Shown here: positions 6,783-13,410 of the stretch, piece by piece | Numbering within the stretch: the first letter of the stretch is position 1 | Layout: each line of letters begins with the position of its first letter | DNA from: Cognatazoarcus sp050303815 | GTDB lineage: Bacteria > Pseudomonadota > Gammaproteobacteria > Burkholderiales > Rhodocyclaceae | Length of the DNA stretch: 13,410 nucleotides | NCBI GenBank assembly: GCA_050303815.1 | Contig: JBNLCM010000018.1 | Location: 1-13,410 of the forward strand | Direction of reading: 5' to 3' | The notes under the pieces: generated by a model | Databases searched by the model: none | What the model saw: only the letters and a program-made list of their open reading frames with translations | Told to the model about the DNA's origin: nothing | Position numbers and translations under genes: made by a program

Positions 6783-7379
6783 TCAGCGGCGCATCACCTT
6801 TTCGGAAGGCGTCAGGGCGTCGATGAAGCCTTGCCGGCTGAAGATGCGCTCGGCGTACTTCATCAGTGGCGCCGCCGCCTTGCCCAGCTCGATGCCATAG
6901 TGCTCGAGACGCCAAAGCAGCGGCGCGATCGCCACGTCGAGCATCGAGAAGTCGTCGCCCAGCATGAACTTCTGCTTGGTGAAGATCGGAGAAAGCTGCG
7001 TCAGCTGCTCGCGAACATTCTGCTTGGCCTTGTCCACCGTCTTGCCGCCTTCTTCGAGTTCGACCACCGACGAGAAGATCTCGTTCTCGAAGGTGTGGAG
7101 AAGCTGGCGGGCTCGGGCGCGCAGGATGGGATCCGGCGGCATCAGCTGCGGATGCGGAAAGCGCTCGTCGATGTACTCGTTGATGATGTTCGATTCGTAC
7201 AGCACCAAGTCGCGATCAACCAGCACGGGCACGCGGTTGTACGGGTTGATGACAGCGATGTCTTCCGGCTTGTTGTACAGGTCGACATCAATGACCTGGA
7301 AATCCATGCCCTTCTCGAAGAGCACGATCCGGCAACGGTGACTGAACGGATCCGTCGTCCCGGAATACAGATTCATCAT
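6783..7379 (-). CDS. sspA: Stringent starvation protein A (GST-like)
   Basis: SspA is a glutathione-S-transferase-fold protein that binds RNA polymerase and changes promoter choice under starvation and acid stress; it does not show GST activity in E. coli. The 198-residue protein has a thioredoxin-like N-terminal half (MNLYSGTTDPFSHRCRIVLF, then NPYNRVPVLVDRDLVLYESN at about 45-64) and an all-helical C-terminal half. The ESxIIxEYI pattern after the VPVLVD strand is shared by the GST and SspA families. Two ATGs stand side by side at 7379 and 7376; the first is about 10 bases from CTGGAG. It lies downstream of petC with a 114-bp gap containing a strong hairpin. The petABC-sspA-sspB order is common in betaproteobacteria and supports the name. 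Confidence 0.95.
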   Translation of the reverse strand: MMNLYSGTTDPFSHRCRIVLFEKGMDFQVIDVDLYNKPEDIAVINPYNRVPVLVDRDLVLYESNIINEYIDERFPHPQLMPPDPILRARARQLLHTFENEIFSSVVELEEGGKTVDKAKQNVREQLTQLSPIFTKQKFMLGDDFSMLDVAIAPLLWRLEHYGIELGKAAAPLMKYAERIFSRQGFIDALTPSEKVMRR

Positions 7380-7399
7380 GGTGTGGAAACTCCAGAAGC

Positions 7400-7448
7400 G
7401 CTCCGGGCGGCTGAACGGACCTTTTGGATCCGCACAGCCGCCCCGAGC
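7400..7448 (-). promoter_or_regulatory. Long GC-rich hairpin between petC and sspA
   Basis: Inverted arms run 7400-7421 and 7426-7448. GCTC pairs with GAGC, a C/C mismatch follows, then GGGCGGCTG (7405-7413) pairs perfectly with CAGCCGCCC (7435-7443). After a 2x2 internal loop CGGA pairs with TCCG and CC with GG (one bulged A), closing on a TTTT loop in DNA (AAAA in the transcript). It occupies the middle of the 114-bp petC-sspA gap and ends about five bases before the sspA Shine-Dalgarno. No U-tract follows on the minus strand. It may be a processing or stability element separating pet from ssp expression, or a factor-assisted terminator. Confidence 0.7.
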
Positions 7449-7493
7449 GGAGCAGTGTCAAGGCAGCACCGACAGCGCGGCGCGTCCCGTGTC

Positions 7494-8261
7494 TTAGTGA
7501 ATGTCCTTCCAGTACGCCTTCTTCAGCGCAAAGGAGAGGGCAAACAGGACCGCCAGGCCAGCGAGGACAAAGGCGCCAATGCTCTTGCGCGTCTCCGCCA
7601 CCGGCTCACCCATCCAGACCATGAAGGAAACGAGGTCTGCCACGGCCTGGTCGTATTCGGCCTTGGACAGCTTGCCCGGCTTGACCAGCTCGAGCTCGAT
7701 TTCCTTCTTCTTGCCACCGTGCCCGTCATCGACTTCCGAGATCTTGGCGACCTGCTCACCCTGCAGCTCCCACAGGATGTGCGGCATGCCGACGTTCTCG
7801 AAGACGACATTGTTCCAGCCGGTGGGCCGCTCGGGATCACGGTAGAACTGGCGCAGGTAGGTATAGATCCAGTCGGCGCCACTGCCGAACTCGGAGGCAC
7901 GTGCGCGGGCGATCACCGTCAGGTCGGGCGGGGCCGCACCGAACCACTTCTTGCCGTCTTCGCGACGCAGGGCAATCGTCATCTGTTCGCCCACCTTCTC
8001 GGCGGTGAACATCAGGTTGTCCTTGATCTGCTCTTCCGTCAGGCCGATGTCGGTCAGGCGGTTGTAGCGCAGGTAGCTGGCGCCATGGCAGTTCAGGCAG
8101 TAGTTGACGAAGTACTTGGCACCGTTCTGGAGGTTGGCCGGGTCGGTGGACAGCGGCGCCTTGTCCAGGTGCAACTCGGCTCCGGCGGCGATTGCCAGGG
8201 CCGGCACCATGAGGGCCGCGCCCAGCAGTTTCTTGAGTACGTTCATTGCGCGGGTTCTCAT
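7494..8261 (-). CDS. petC: Ubiquinol-cytochrome c reductase, cytochrome c1 subunit
   Basis: Cytochrome c1 accepts electrons from the Rieske centre of the bc1 complex and hands them to soluble cytochrome c in the periplasm. From the ATG at 8261 the protein has 255 residues. It has an N-terminal signal sequence (hydrophobic about 12-26), one heme c site CLNCH at 55-59, and a methionine in the MPHILW segment (about 159) as the likely sixth ligand. A C-terminal membrane anchor spans about 228-246, ending in a basic cytoplasmic tail. The 8261 start overlaps the petB stop by ATGA, suggesting coupling; an ATG at 8246 would also give a proper signal peptide and cannot be excluded. It is the last gene of petABC and the next gene is sspA. 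Confidence 0.96.
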   Translation of the reverse strand: MRTRAMNVLKKLLGAALMVPALAIAAGAELHLDKAPLSTDPANLQNGAKYFVNYCLNCHGASYLRYNRLTDIGLTEEQIKDNLMFTAEKVGEQMTIALRREDGKKWFGAAPPDLTVIARARASEFGSGADWIYTYLRQFYRDPERPTGWNNVVFENVGMPHILWELQGEQVAKISEVDDGHGGKKKEIELELVKPGKLSKAEYDQAVADLVSFMVWMGEPVAETRKSIGAFVLAGLAVLFALSFALKKAYWKDIH

Positions 8262-9529
8262 TTGAAGTTCACCCTTTCCGGTTCGGGTTGGCACTTGTCC
8301 AGCTTGGAATACCAGGGCATCAGCAGGAAGAAGGCGAAGTACAGAACCGAGCAGATCTGGGCGGTACGGTCCTTGATGCCACCGTTGTCGGGCGGCTGGA
8401 CACCGAGGTAACCCAGGATGAAGAAGGAGATCACGAAGATCACCACGGCGGCCTTGAAGATCGGGCCCTTGTAGCGGATCGACTTGACCGGGCTGCGATC
8501 GAGCCAGGGCAGGAAGGCGATGATCACCACGCCGGCACCCATCGCGATGACGCCCCAGAACTTGGCGTCAAGGCCGAAGAGCGGATACGTCACGGCCCGC
8601 AGCAGCGAATAGAACGGCGTGAAGTACCAGACCGGTGCGATGTGCGGCGGGGTCTTCAGCGGGTCGGCCGGGATGAAGTTGTTGAACTCCAGGAAGTAGC
8701 CGCCGCCTTCGGGCATGAAGAACACCACGATCGAGAACACGAACAGGAAGGCCACGACGCCGACGATGTCCTTTACCGTGTAGTACGGATGGAAGGGGAT
8801 GCCGTCGAGCGGAATGCCGTTGGCGTCCTTCTTCTTCTTGATCTCGACCCCGTCCGGGTTGTTCGAGCCGACCTCGTGCAGCGCCACGATGTGGGCGGCG
8901 ACCAGGCCGATCAGGACCAGCGGGACGGCAATGACGTGGAAGGAGAAGAAGCGGTTCAGCGTCGCGTCGGAGACCACGAAGTCACCGCGGATCACGACCG
9001 ACAGGTCGGGACCGATCACCGGGATCGCGGAGAACAGGTTCACGATCACCTGCGCGCCCCAGTACGACATCTGTCCCCAGGGCAGCAGGTAGCCCATGAA
9101 GGCCTCGGCCATCAGCGCCAGGAAGATCAGCGTGCCGAAGATCCAGATCAGCTCGCGGGGCTTGCGGTAGGAACCGTAGATCAGGCCGCGGAACATGTGG
9201 AGGTACACCACGACGAAGAACGCCGAGGCGCCGGTCGAGTGCATGTAGCGGATCAGCCAGCCGCCCGGCACGTCGCGCATGATGTACTCGACGGAGGCGA
9301 AGGCCACCGGCACGCCAGCCGCGTTGAGGGAAGCATCCGGCTTGTAGTGCATGACCAGGAAAATGCCGGTCACGATCTGGATCACCAGCACCAGCAGGGC
9401 CAGCGAGCCAAAGAAGTACCAGAAGTTGAAGTTCTTGGGCGCGTAGTACTCGGACAGGTGCGCCTTGTAGGTCGAGGTCAGCGGGAACCGCGCGTCGACC
9501 CAGTCGAGGAGTGCTTGTGCTTTGCTCAT
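8258..9529 (-). CDS. petB: Ubiquinol-cytochrome c reductase, cytochrome b subunit
   Basis: This integral membrane subunit of the bc1 complex carries hemes bL and bH and forms the quinol-oxidising (Qo) and quinone-reducing (Qi) sites. The 423-residue protein has about eight membrane helices. Heme ligands are H97 and H111 on one helix and H198 and H213 on the other. The second pair is 14 residues apart, as in b6, rather than 13 as in mitochondrial and alphaproteobacterial b. The Qo motif reads P299-V-W-Y302 instead of the common PEWY. The segments WLIRYMHSTGAS and LLPWGQMSYWGA are family hallmarks. It starts 3 bp after petA and its stop overlaps the petC start. It is a single full-length cytochrome b, not split into b6 and subunit IV. 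The assignment is certain. Confidence 0.98.
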   Translation of the reverse strand: MSKAQALLDWVDARFPLTSTYKAHLSEYYAPKNFNFWYFFGSLALLVLVIQIVTGIFLVMHYKPDASLNAAGVPVAFASVEYIMRDVPGGWLIRYMHSTGASAFFVVVYLHMFRGLIYGSYRKPRELIWIFGTLIFLALMAEAFMGYLLPWGQMSYWGAQVIVNLFSAIPVIGPDLSVVIRGDFVVSDATLNRFFSFHVIAVPLVLIGLVAAHIVALHEVGSNNPDGVEIKKKKDANGIPLDGIPFHPYYTVKDIVGVVAFLFVFSIVVFFMPEGGGYFLEFNNFIPADPLKTPPHIAPVWYFTPFYSLLRAVTYPLFGLDAKFWGVIAMGAGVVIIAFLPWLDRSPVKSIRYKGPIFKAAVVIFVISFFILGYLGVQPPDNGGIKDRTAQICSVLYFAFFLLMPWYSKLDKCQPEPERVNFK

Positions 9530-9532
9530 GGA

Positions 9533-10126
9533 TTAGGCCGTCCCGTCTTCGCCGATGAGGATGGTCGCGTCCGTCAGATACTTGTGCGGAGGCACCTCGA
9601 GGTTGGTCGGCGCCGGCTTGCTCTTGTAGACGCGGCCGGCGAGATCGAAGGTCGAACCATGGCAGGGGCAGAGGAAGCCGCCGGGCCAGTCCGCGCCAAG
9701 GCCACTTTCGGGACCGGTCTTGAACTTGTCGGACGGCGAGCAACCCAGGTGGGTACAGATACCCACCACAACGAGATACTCGGGCTTGATCGAGCGCGCT
9801 TCATTCTGCGCATACTCGGGCTGCATCGGCTCTTCGGACTTGGGATCGCTGACCTGGTCGTCGGTCGTCTTCAGCGACGCCAGCATCTCCGGCGTACGCC
9901 GCAGGATCCACACCGGCTTGCCGCGCCACTCGACGGTCATCATCTCGCCCGGTGCCAGCTTGCTGACATCGGCTTCGACCGGCGCACCGGCCGCCTTGGC
10001 GCGCTCGGACGGCGTCAGGCTGGCCACGAAGGGCACCGCCGCGGCGACGCCCATCGCCCCTCCGGCTGCAGACGTGGCGAGCAAGAGCCGCCTGCGACCG
10101 CAGTCCATTTTCTCATCTACGCTCAT
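9533..10126 (-). CDS. petA: Ubiquinol-cytochrome c reductase, Rieske iron-sulfur subunit
   Basis: The Rieske protein takes the first electron from ubiquinol at the Qo site and swings to cytochrome c1. It has 197 residues. The N-terminus has a basic CGRRRLLLATS twin-arginine-type signal followed by a hydrophobic stretch (about 14-37) that stays as the membrane anchor. The 2Fe-2S ligands are in CTHLGC (C124, H126) and CPCHGS (C153, H156), with C129 and C155 as the conserved disulfide pair. The ATG at 10126 has AAGGGG about 10 bases upstream. It is first in petABC, so promoter elements are expected in the 197-bp AT-rich gap 10127-10323. Function is secure. Confidence 0.98.
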   Translation of the reverse strand: MSVDEKMDCGRRRLLLATSAAGGAMGVAAAVPFVASLTPSERAKAAGAPVEADVSKLAPGEMMTVEWRGKPVWILRRTPEMLASLKTTDDQVSDPKSEEPMQPEYAQNEARSIKPEYLVVVGICTHLGCSPSDKFKTGPESGLGADWPGGFLCPCHGSTFDLAGRVYKSKPAPTNLEVPPHKYLTDATILIGEDGTA

Positions 10127-10183
10127 AGACCCGATTCCCCTTGTAGCAGGAAAAAATCATGTTGCAGGATTAAAAACCCCGGG

Positions 10184-10213
10184 AGTCTAGCAAAAAACCC
10201 TTGCGGATTGAAA
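10184..10213 (-). promoter_or_regulatory. Likely promoter of the petABC operon
   Basis: TAGACT on the minus strand at 10189-10184 is a fair -10 box (four of six), preceded by a T-run and the context GC-TAGACT-C. An approximate -35, TTTCAA (10213-10208, 18-bp spacing), is weak. The predicted start leaves a leader of about 50 bases before petA. The surrounding region, about 10140-10260, is strikingly AT-rich for this window, as expected of a promoter; other boxes in it are possible. Confidence 0.45.
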
Positions 10214-10269
10214 GCATTTTGAGCGTTTTTCCATTCAGTTCAGTAACTTAGAAAGATCCGACACACCCC

Positions 10270-10289
10270 AAAACACCCGCCAGACGGGC
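10270..10289 (-). terminator. Weak intrinsic terminator after the CoA-transferase gene
   Basis: On the minus strand GCCCG (10289-10285) pairs with CGGGT (10279-10275, one G-U pair) around a five-base loop and is followed by TGTTTT. It lies about 35 bases past the stop of the CoA-transferase gene and before the pet promoter region. The short stem and short T-run make it a weak terminator. Confidence 0.4.
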
Positions 10290-10323
10290 CTTTCCGGCTC
10301 TTGCCATTCCGCAGCGCAACAAT

Positions 10324-11523
10324 TCAGACGGCGCCGCAGGATCGTAGCCGCTCGATCTCGACGGCATCCCGCCCGAGGGACCGAAGGATCTCGTCGGTGT
10401 GCTCGCCCAGTGCGGGACCCGGCCAGCGGGTGCCCCCCGGCGTGCCTGTCAGGCGTGGCACGATGCCCGGCATCCGGACGCTCGTGCCGTCCGCGAGGCG
10501 CATCTGCTCGATCATGCCGCGGGCCTCAAACTGGGGATCGGCGAGCATGTCGGCGACCGAATAGGTATGCGTCGCCGGCACCTCGGCCGCCTGCAGGATC
10601 GCCAGCACCTGGGCGAGGTCGTGGCGGGCTACCCAGGCGTCGATGACACCGTAGATCTCGACAGCCCGGGCGTCGCGACCGGCGTTCGAGGCCAGGTCGG
10701 GGTCGTCGGCCAGATCGGCTCGGCCGAGTGCCCGCATCAGGCGCTTGAAGATGGCGTCGCCGTTGCCGCCGATGATCACGTGGCGGTCGTCTCGCGTGGT
10801 GTGCGTGTTCGAGGGCGTGATGCCGGGCATCACGTTGCCGGTCCGCTCGCGGACGAAGCCGAAGAGGTCGAACTCCGGTACCAGGCTCTCCATCATCGCG
10901 AAGACCGCTTCATAGAGCGCCACGTCCACCACCTGCCCTGCCCCGCCATTCACTTCCCGGTGGCGCAAGGCCATCATCGCCCCGAGGGCGGCCCACAGCG
11001 CCGCGATGGAATCGCCGATCGAGATGCCGGTCTTGACCGGCGGCCGGTCCGGATAGCCCGTGATGAAGCGCAAGCCGCCCATCGACTCACCGATGGCGCC
11101 GAATCCGGGCTGATCGCGCTTAGGGCCCGTCTGGCCGAAGCCGGACAGGCGCACCATCACGAGGCCCGGGTTGCCGGCCGACAAGGACTCCCAGCCGAGG
11201 CCCAGCTTCTCCATGACGCCAGGGCGGAAGTTCTCGATGACGATGTCGGCCTCGGCGGCCAGCTCGTGGGCGATCCCGACCGCGTCCGGATGCTTCAGGT
11301 TGAGGGTCAGGGAGCGCTTGTTGCGCGACTGGAGATACCACCACAGGGAGGTCCCCTCGTGGAGCTTGCGCCACTTGCGCAGCGGGTCTCCGCCGCCCGG
11401 GGACTCCACCTTGATCACCTCGGCGCCGAATTCCGCCAGCACCCGCGAACAGAACGGGCCAGCGATCAGCGTGCCGAATTCGAGCACGCGGACACCGGCC
11501 AAGGGTTGATCGGCCACGCTCAT
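10324..11523 (-). CDS. CaiB/BaiF family class III CoA-transferase
   Basis: Class III CoA-transferases move coenzyme A between carboxylic acids through an aspartyl-CoA thioester. The 399-residue protein has the family start LAGVRVLEFGTLIAGPFCSR at 8-27, then LAEFGAEVIKVESPGGGDPLR and NKRSLTLNLKHPD. The likely catalytic aspartate is D171 in TGISIGDS, the position used by formyl-CoA and succinyl-CoA-dependent members. The C-terminal part has the usual GxxxxMPGIVPRLTGTPG-like end of the fold. It has an excellent Shine-Dalgarno, AGGAGG, four bases from the ATG at 11523, and follows recR by 30 bp. Neighbours give no metabolic clue: no acyl-CoA dehydrogenase, hydratase or degradation gene adjoins it. 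The family is certain; the substrate is unknown (mesaconyl, succinyl, crotonobetaine or an aromatic-pathway acid are all conceivable). Confidence 0.93.
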   Translation of the reverse strand: MSVADQPLAGVRVLEFGTLIAGPFCSRVLAEFGAEVIKVESPGGGDPLRKWRKLHEGTSLWWYLQSRNKRSLTLNLKHPDAVGIAHELAAEADIVIENFRPGVMEKLGLGWESLSAGNPGLVMVRLSGFGQTGPKRDQPGFGAIGESMGGLRFITGYPDRPPVKTGISIGDSIAALWAALGAMMALRHREVNGGAGQVVDVALYEAVFAMMESLVPEFDLFGFVRERTGNVMPGITPSNTHTTRDDRHVIIGGNGDAIFKRLMRALGRADLADDPDLASNAGRDARAVEIYGVIDAWVARHDLAQVLAILQAAEVPATHTYSVADMLADPQFEARGMIEQMRLADGTSVRMPGIVPRLTGTPGGTRWPGPALGEHTDEILRSLGRDAVEIERLRSCGAV

Positions 11524-11553
11524 CGGTCCTCCTCGGCGGCCTCGGACGGGCCG

Positions 11554-12150
11554 CTACAGGGGCCGGCGTTCGATCAGCGCCTGGGCGATCGTGCCGGCGT
11601 CGGTATGTTCCAGTTCGCCGCCCACCGGGACGCCACGCGACAGCCGGCTGACCCGGAGCCCCCGCGCATGCATCAGCTCGCTGACGAGGTGGGCGGTGGC
11701 CTCCCCTTCATTGGTGAAGTTGGTGGCGATGATCACCTCTTCGACCACGCCGTCCATCGCCCGCGCCACGAGTCGCTCGAGCTTGAGCTCGCGCGGCCCG
11801 ATGCCGTCGAGTGGCGACAGGCGCCCCATCAGGACGTAGTACAGCCCGTTGAAGCTCTGGCTCTGCTCGAGCACGGCAAGATCCGCAGGCATCTCGACGA
11901 CACACAGTTGCCGGGCATCGCGCCCCGGATTGGCGCAGCGCCCGCAGATGTCCTGCTCGGAAAAGCTGTTGCAACGCTCGCAGTGCCGCAACACGCCGAG
12001 CGCGTGGGACAGGCTGTCGGCCAGCCTCCGCGCACCGGGCTGGTCCCGCTGCAGCAGATGGTAGGCCATCCGCTGCGCCGAGCGCGGCCCCACGCCGGGC
12101 AGCACCCGCAGCGCCTCGATCAGGGCCTCGAGACTTCCGGGCGCACTCAT
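11554..12150 (-). CDS. recR: Recombination mediator protein RecR
   Basis: RecR works with RecO (and RecF) to load RecA on SSB-coated gaps and at stalled forks. The 198-residue length is standard. A helix-hairpin-helix lies at about 16-34 (LPGVGPRSAQRMAYHLL), and a four-cysteine zinc site uses C57, C60, C69 and C72. A Toprim domain follows from about 80 to 175, including EVIIATNFTNEGEATAHLV, and the C-terminal RGVPVGGELEHTDAGTIAQAL holds the conserved Walker-B-like segment. The ATG at 12150 is 10 bp after ybaB, with GAGGGG as Shine-Dalgarno. The dnaX-ybaB-recR order is widely conserved in bacteria and confirms the call. Confidence 0.98.
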   Translation of the reverse strand: MSAPGSLEALIEALRVLPGVGPRSAQRMAYHLLQRDQPGARRLADSLSHALGVLRHCERCNSFSEQDICGRCANPGRDARQLCVVEMPADLAVLEQSQSFNGLYYVLMGRLSPLDGIGPRELKLERLVARAMDGVVEEVIIATNFTNEGEATAHLVSELMHARGLRVSRLSRGVPVGGELEHTDAGTIAQALIERRPL

Positions 12151-12160
12151 GCCATACCCC

Positions 12161-12484
12161 TCAGAAGGGCAGCTTCATGCCCGGCGGCAGGTTGAGGCCC
12201 GAGGTGAAGCCGGCCATCTTGTCCTGCGTGGTCGTCTCGACGCGGCGCACCGCATCGTTCACTGCCGCCGCGAGCAGGTCCTCCAGCATTTCCTTGTCGT
12301 CCAGCACCGACTCGTCGATCGACACGCGTCGCACGTCGTGCTTGCAGGTCATGACGACCTTGACCATGCCGGCACCCGACTCGCCTTCGACCTCGATCGA
12401 GCCGAGCTGCTCCTGCATCTTCTTCATGTTCTCCTGCATCTGCTGGGCCTGTTTCATCAGCCCGGCAATTCCGCCTTTCATCAT
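12161..12484 (-). CDS. ybaB: YbaB/EbfC family nucleoid-associated DNA-binding protein
   Basis: This small dimeric protein binds DNA and is thought to act as a nucleoid-associated factor; its exact role is unsettled. At 107 residues it has the family layout: an N-terminal helix rich in Met, Gln and Lys (MMKGGIAGLMKQAQQMQENM), a central beta-sheet with IEVEGESGAGMVKVVMTCKH, a second helix DDKEMLEDLLAAAVNDAV, and the GLNLPPGMKLPF tail. The ATG at 12484 overlaps the dnaX stop by ATGA, indicating coupling; a second ATG follows immediately. It lies between dnaX and recR, the conserved position. Confidence 0.97.
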   Translation of the reverse strand: MMKGGIAGLMKQAQQMQENMKKMQEQLGSIEVEGESGAGMVKVVMTCKHDVRRVSIDESVLDDKEMLEDLLAAAVNDAVRRVETTTQDKMAGFTSGLNLPPGMKLPF

Positions 12485-13410
12485 GGGTTCGACTCCACTT
12501 GCAATGTTCTCAATGGCTTGACCGACGACTCGAGGAGCGTCGCGTCAAAACGTTCGATCAGTTCCTGCACGAACGGATCCCGTTCGAGCGAGGCGACGGC
12601 AGCGGCGTGCTGCTCGGCCCGCACCTGCTGATCGCGCTGGGCGGGCGTTTCGCCGGCGATCTCGCCGACCTCGATGGCGAGACGGATCTCGCGCCCCAGG
12701 TGCCGGCCCAATTCACGCTGCAGCTTGTCGCTGGCGCTTCGATTGACCTGCAGCAGATGACGATGGGTCGAGCCCAGCCGCAGGCCAACCTGGTCAGCCT
12801 GGAAGGCCACCAGCTCACAGTGCTGGGCCAGCTCGCGCACCAGGCCACCCAGTCCGGCCTCCCGGATCATGCCGTGCCAGTCCGGAAGGCCGCCGGACAT
12901 GGCCCCACCGGGGAGCACGGCGCGCGCGGCGCCGACGCTGTCGCGGGACAGGGCGGCAGGCATCGCGGCGGATTCCGCCGGCGCCGACACGGCTTCGGAC
13001 GCCGCGCCCGACGCACGCGGGGGCTCGGGCGCCGGACCGGGCTGTGGACGGTCCGGCGCCGCCTGCGCCTGCGGGTCGGCCGCGAAATAGGCTTCGGGCA
13101 GGTCCTCCCAGGGCGGCACGCAGTCGCCATCGGGCGGCATCGGCGAGTTGTCCGGCGGGATACTCCTGACGGGCCGGGCGGGCGCCTCCGCCGCGAATCG
13201 CGATGAGGCAGACGGCGGCGAGGCGGCTGGCGACGCCTTGGGCCCCCGGTCGCTGCCGTCCCGCGGCAGCGGTGCGGGCGCCGGGTTGGTCCTTGCAGCG
13301 GGTTCGGCTGGGACGCCGGACGATGAGGCAGGCGCAGCGCCGACGCTCGCGGCGGGGCTGGCCGGCAACGGGCGGGCCTGGTTTGCCGGCACGGGCGGCG
13401 GAGGCAACGG
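12481..13410 (-). CDS. dnaX: DNA polymerase III subunit tau, C-terminal part (cut by window edge)
   Basis: DnaX is the clamp-loader ATPase; its tau form also tethers the polymerase core and the DnaB helicase. Only the last 309 codons are visible; the AAA+ and zinc domains lie outside the window and the frame is open to the right edge. About the first 170 visible residues are a Pro/Ala/Ser-rich, low-complexity linker, broken by a PPWEDLPEAYFAAD segment resembling a short motif of betaproteobacterial DnaX. The rest, from about LPDWHGMIREAGLGGLVREL onward, is the folded C-terminal domain that in E. coli tau binds the alpha subunit. It includes TPAQRDQQV and the near-terminal DPFVQELIERFDATL. It is recognised by this domain and by the overlap with ybaB. 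No A-rich slippery sequence for gamma-form frameshifting is seen in the visible part. Confidence 0.93.
   Translation of the reverse strand, partial: PLPPPPVPANQARPLPASPAASVGAAPASSSGVPAEPAARTNPAPAPLPRDGSDRGPKASPAASPPSASSRFAAEAPARPVRSIPPDNSPMPPDGDCVPPWEDLPEAYFAADPQAQAAPDRPQPGPAPEPPRASGAASEAVSAPAESAAMPAALSRDSVGAARAVLPGGAMSGGLPDWHGMIREAGLGGLVRELAQHCELVAFQADQVGLRLGSTHRHLLQVNRSASDKLQRELGRHLGREIRLAIEVGEIAGETPAQRDQQVRAEQHAAAVASLERDPFVQELIERFDATLLESSVKPLRTLQVESNP

Noticed and set aside
7456..7461. A perfect TTGACA -35 box on the minus strand in the petC-sspA gap, suggesting an sspA promoter.
   Set aside because: No acceptable -10 box occurs 16-19 bases downstream; that position reads GC-rich sequence (GCTGTG) inside the hairpin arm. 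The box may be chance.
6711..8411. A long plus-strand open frame opposite sspA and petC.
   Set aside because: It runs antisense to two unmistakable genes and a gap with a hairpin; the encoded sequence is Val/Asp/His-rich shadow sequence without motifs.
1..13410. A mobile element, prophage, CRISPR array, defence or toxin-antitoxin system.
   Set aside because: No transposase, integrase, direct-repeat array, terminal repeats, tRNA-like sequence or composition break was seen; all genes belong to well-known chromosomal families.

Overview
The window is GC-rich, gene-dense chromosomal DNA that looks like a betaproteobacterium, probably of the Azoarcus/Thauera/Zoogloea (Rhodocyclales) type. This is an inference. 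It rests on the porin with a Neisseria/Burkholderia-type N-terminus, the gene set petA-petB-petC-sspA-sspB, the 423-residue cytochrome b with a beta/gamma-type Qo motif (PVWY), and the dnaX-ybaB-recR cluster. Nothing looks like a prophage, transposon, CRISPR array, integron, tRNA or rRNA. Almost every gene is on the minus strand; only dadA is on the plus strand.

In the direction of minus-strand transcription (high to low coordinates) the window opens with a replication/repair operon: the C-terminal part of dnaX (cut by the window edge), ybaB/ebfC overlapping it by ATGA, and recR 10 bp further on. A class III CoA-transferase gene with a strong Shine-Dalgarno follows recR by 30 bp. After a weak terminator and an AT-rich promoter region (about 10127-10323) comes the cytochrome bc1 operon, petA-petB-petC (Rieske protein, cytochrome b, cytochrome c1), with 3-bp and overlapping junctions. 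Behind it lie sspA and sspB, the GST-like stringent starvation protein and the ClpXP adaptor, and then a hemerythrin-like protein. Two strong GC-rich hairpins sit just before the ribosome-binding sites of sspA and sspB.

A PilZ/YcgR-type c-di-GMP effector gene (4802-5689) follows, preceded by a sequence that fits a sigma-28 flagellar promoter. It converges tail-to-tail with dadA (D-amino acid dehydrogenase, 3510-4781, TTG start). dadA diverges from fbp (class I fructose-1,6-bisphosphatase), and fbp overlaps tamA (Omp85 assembly factor) by GTGA. The last gene is the first 110 codons of a general porin with its own RBS and possible promoter, running off the left edge. No tamB follows tamA.

The content is largely housekeeping: aerobic respiration, proteolysis adaptors, gluconeogenesis, outer-membrane biogenesis and DNA repair. 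I found no evidence of a wholly new system. The points most worth a second look are the two intergenic hairpins in the pet-ssp region, the sigma-28-like promoter of the PilZ gene, the hemerythrin gene attached to sspB, tamA without tamB coupled to fbp, and the unconnected CoA-transferase.
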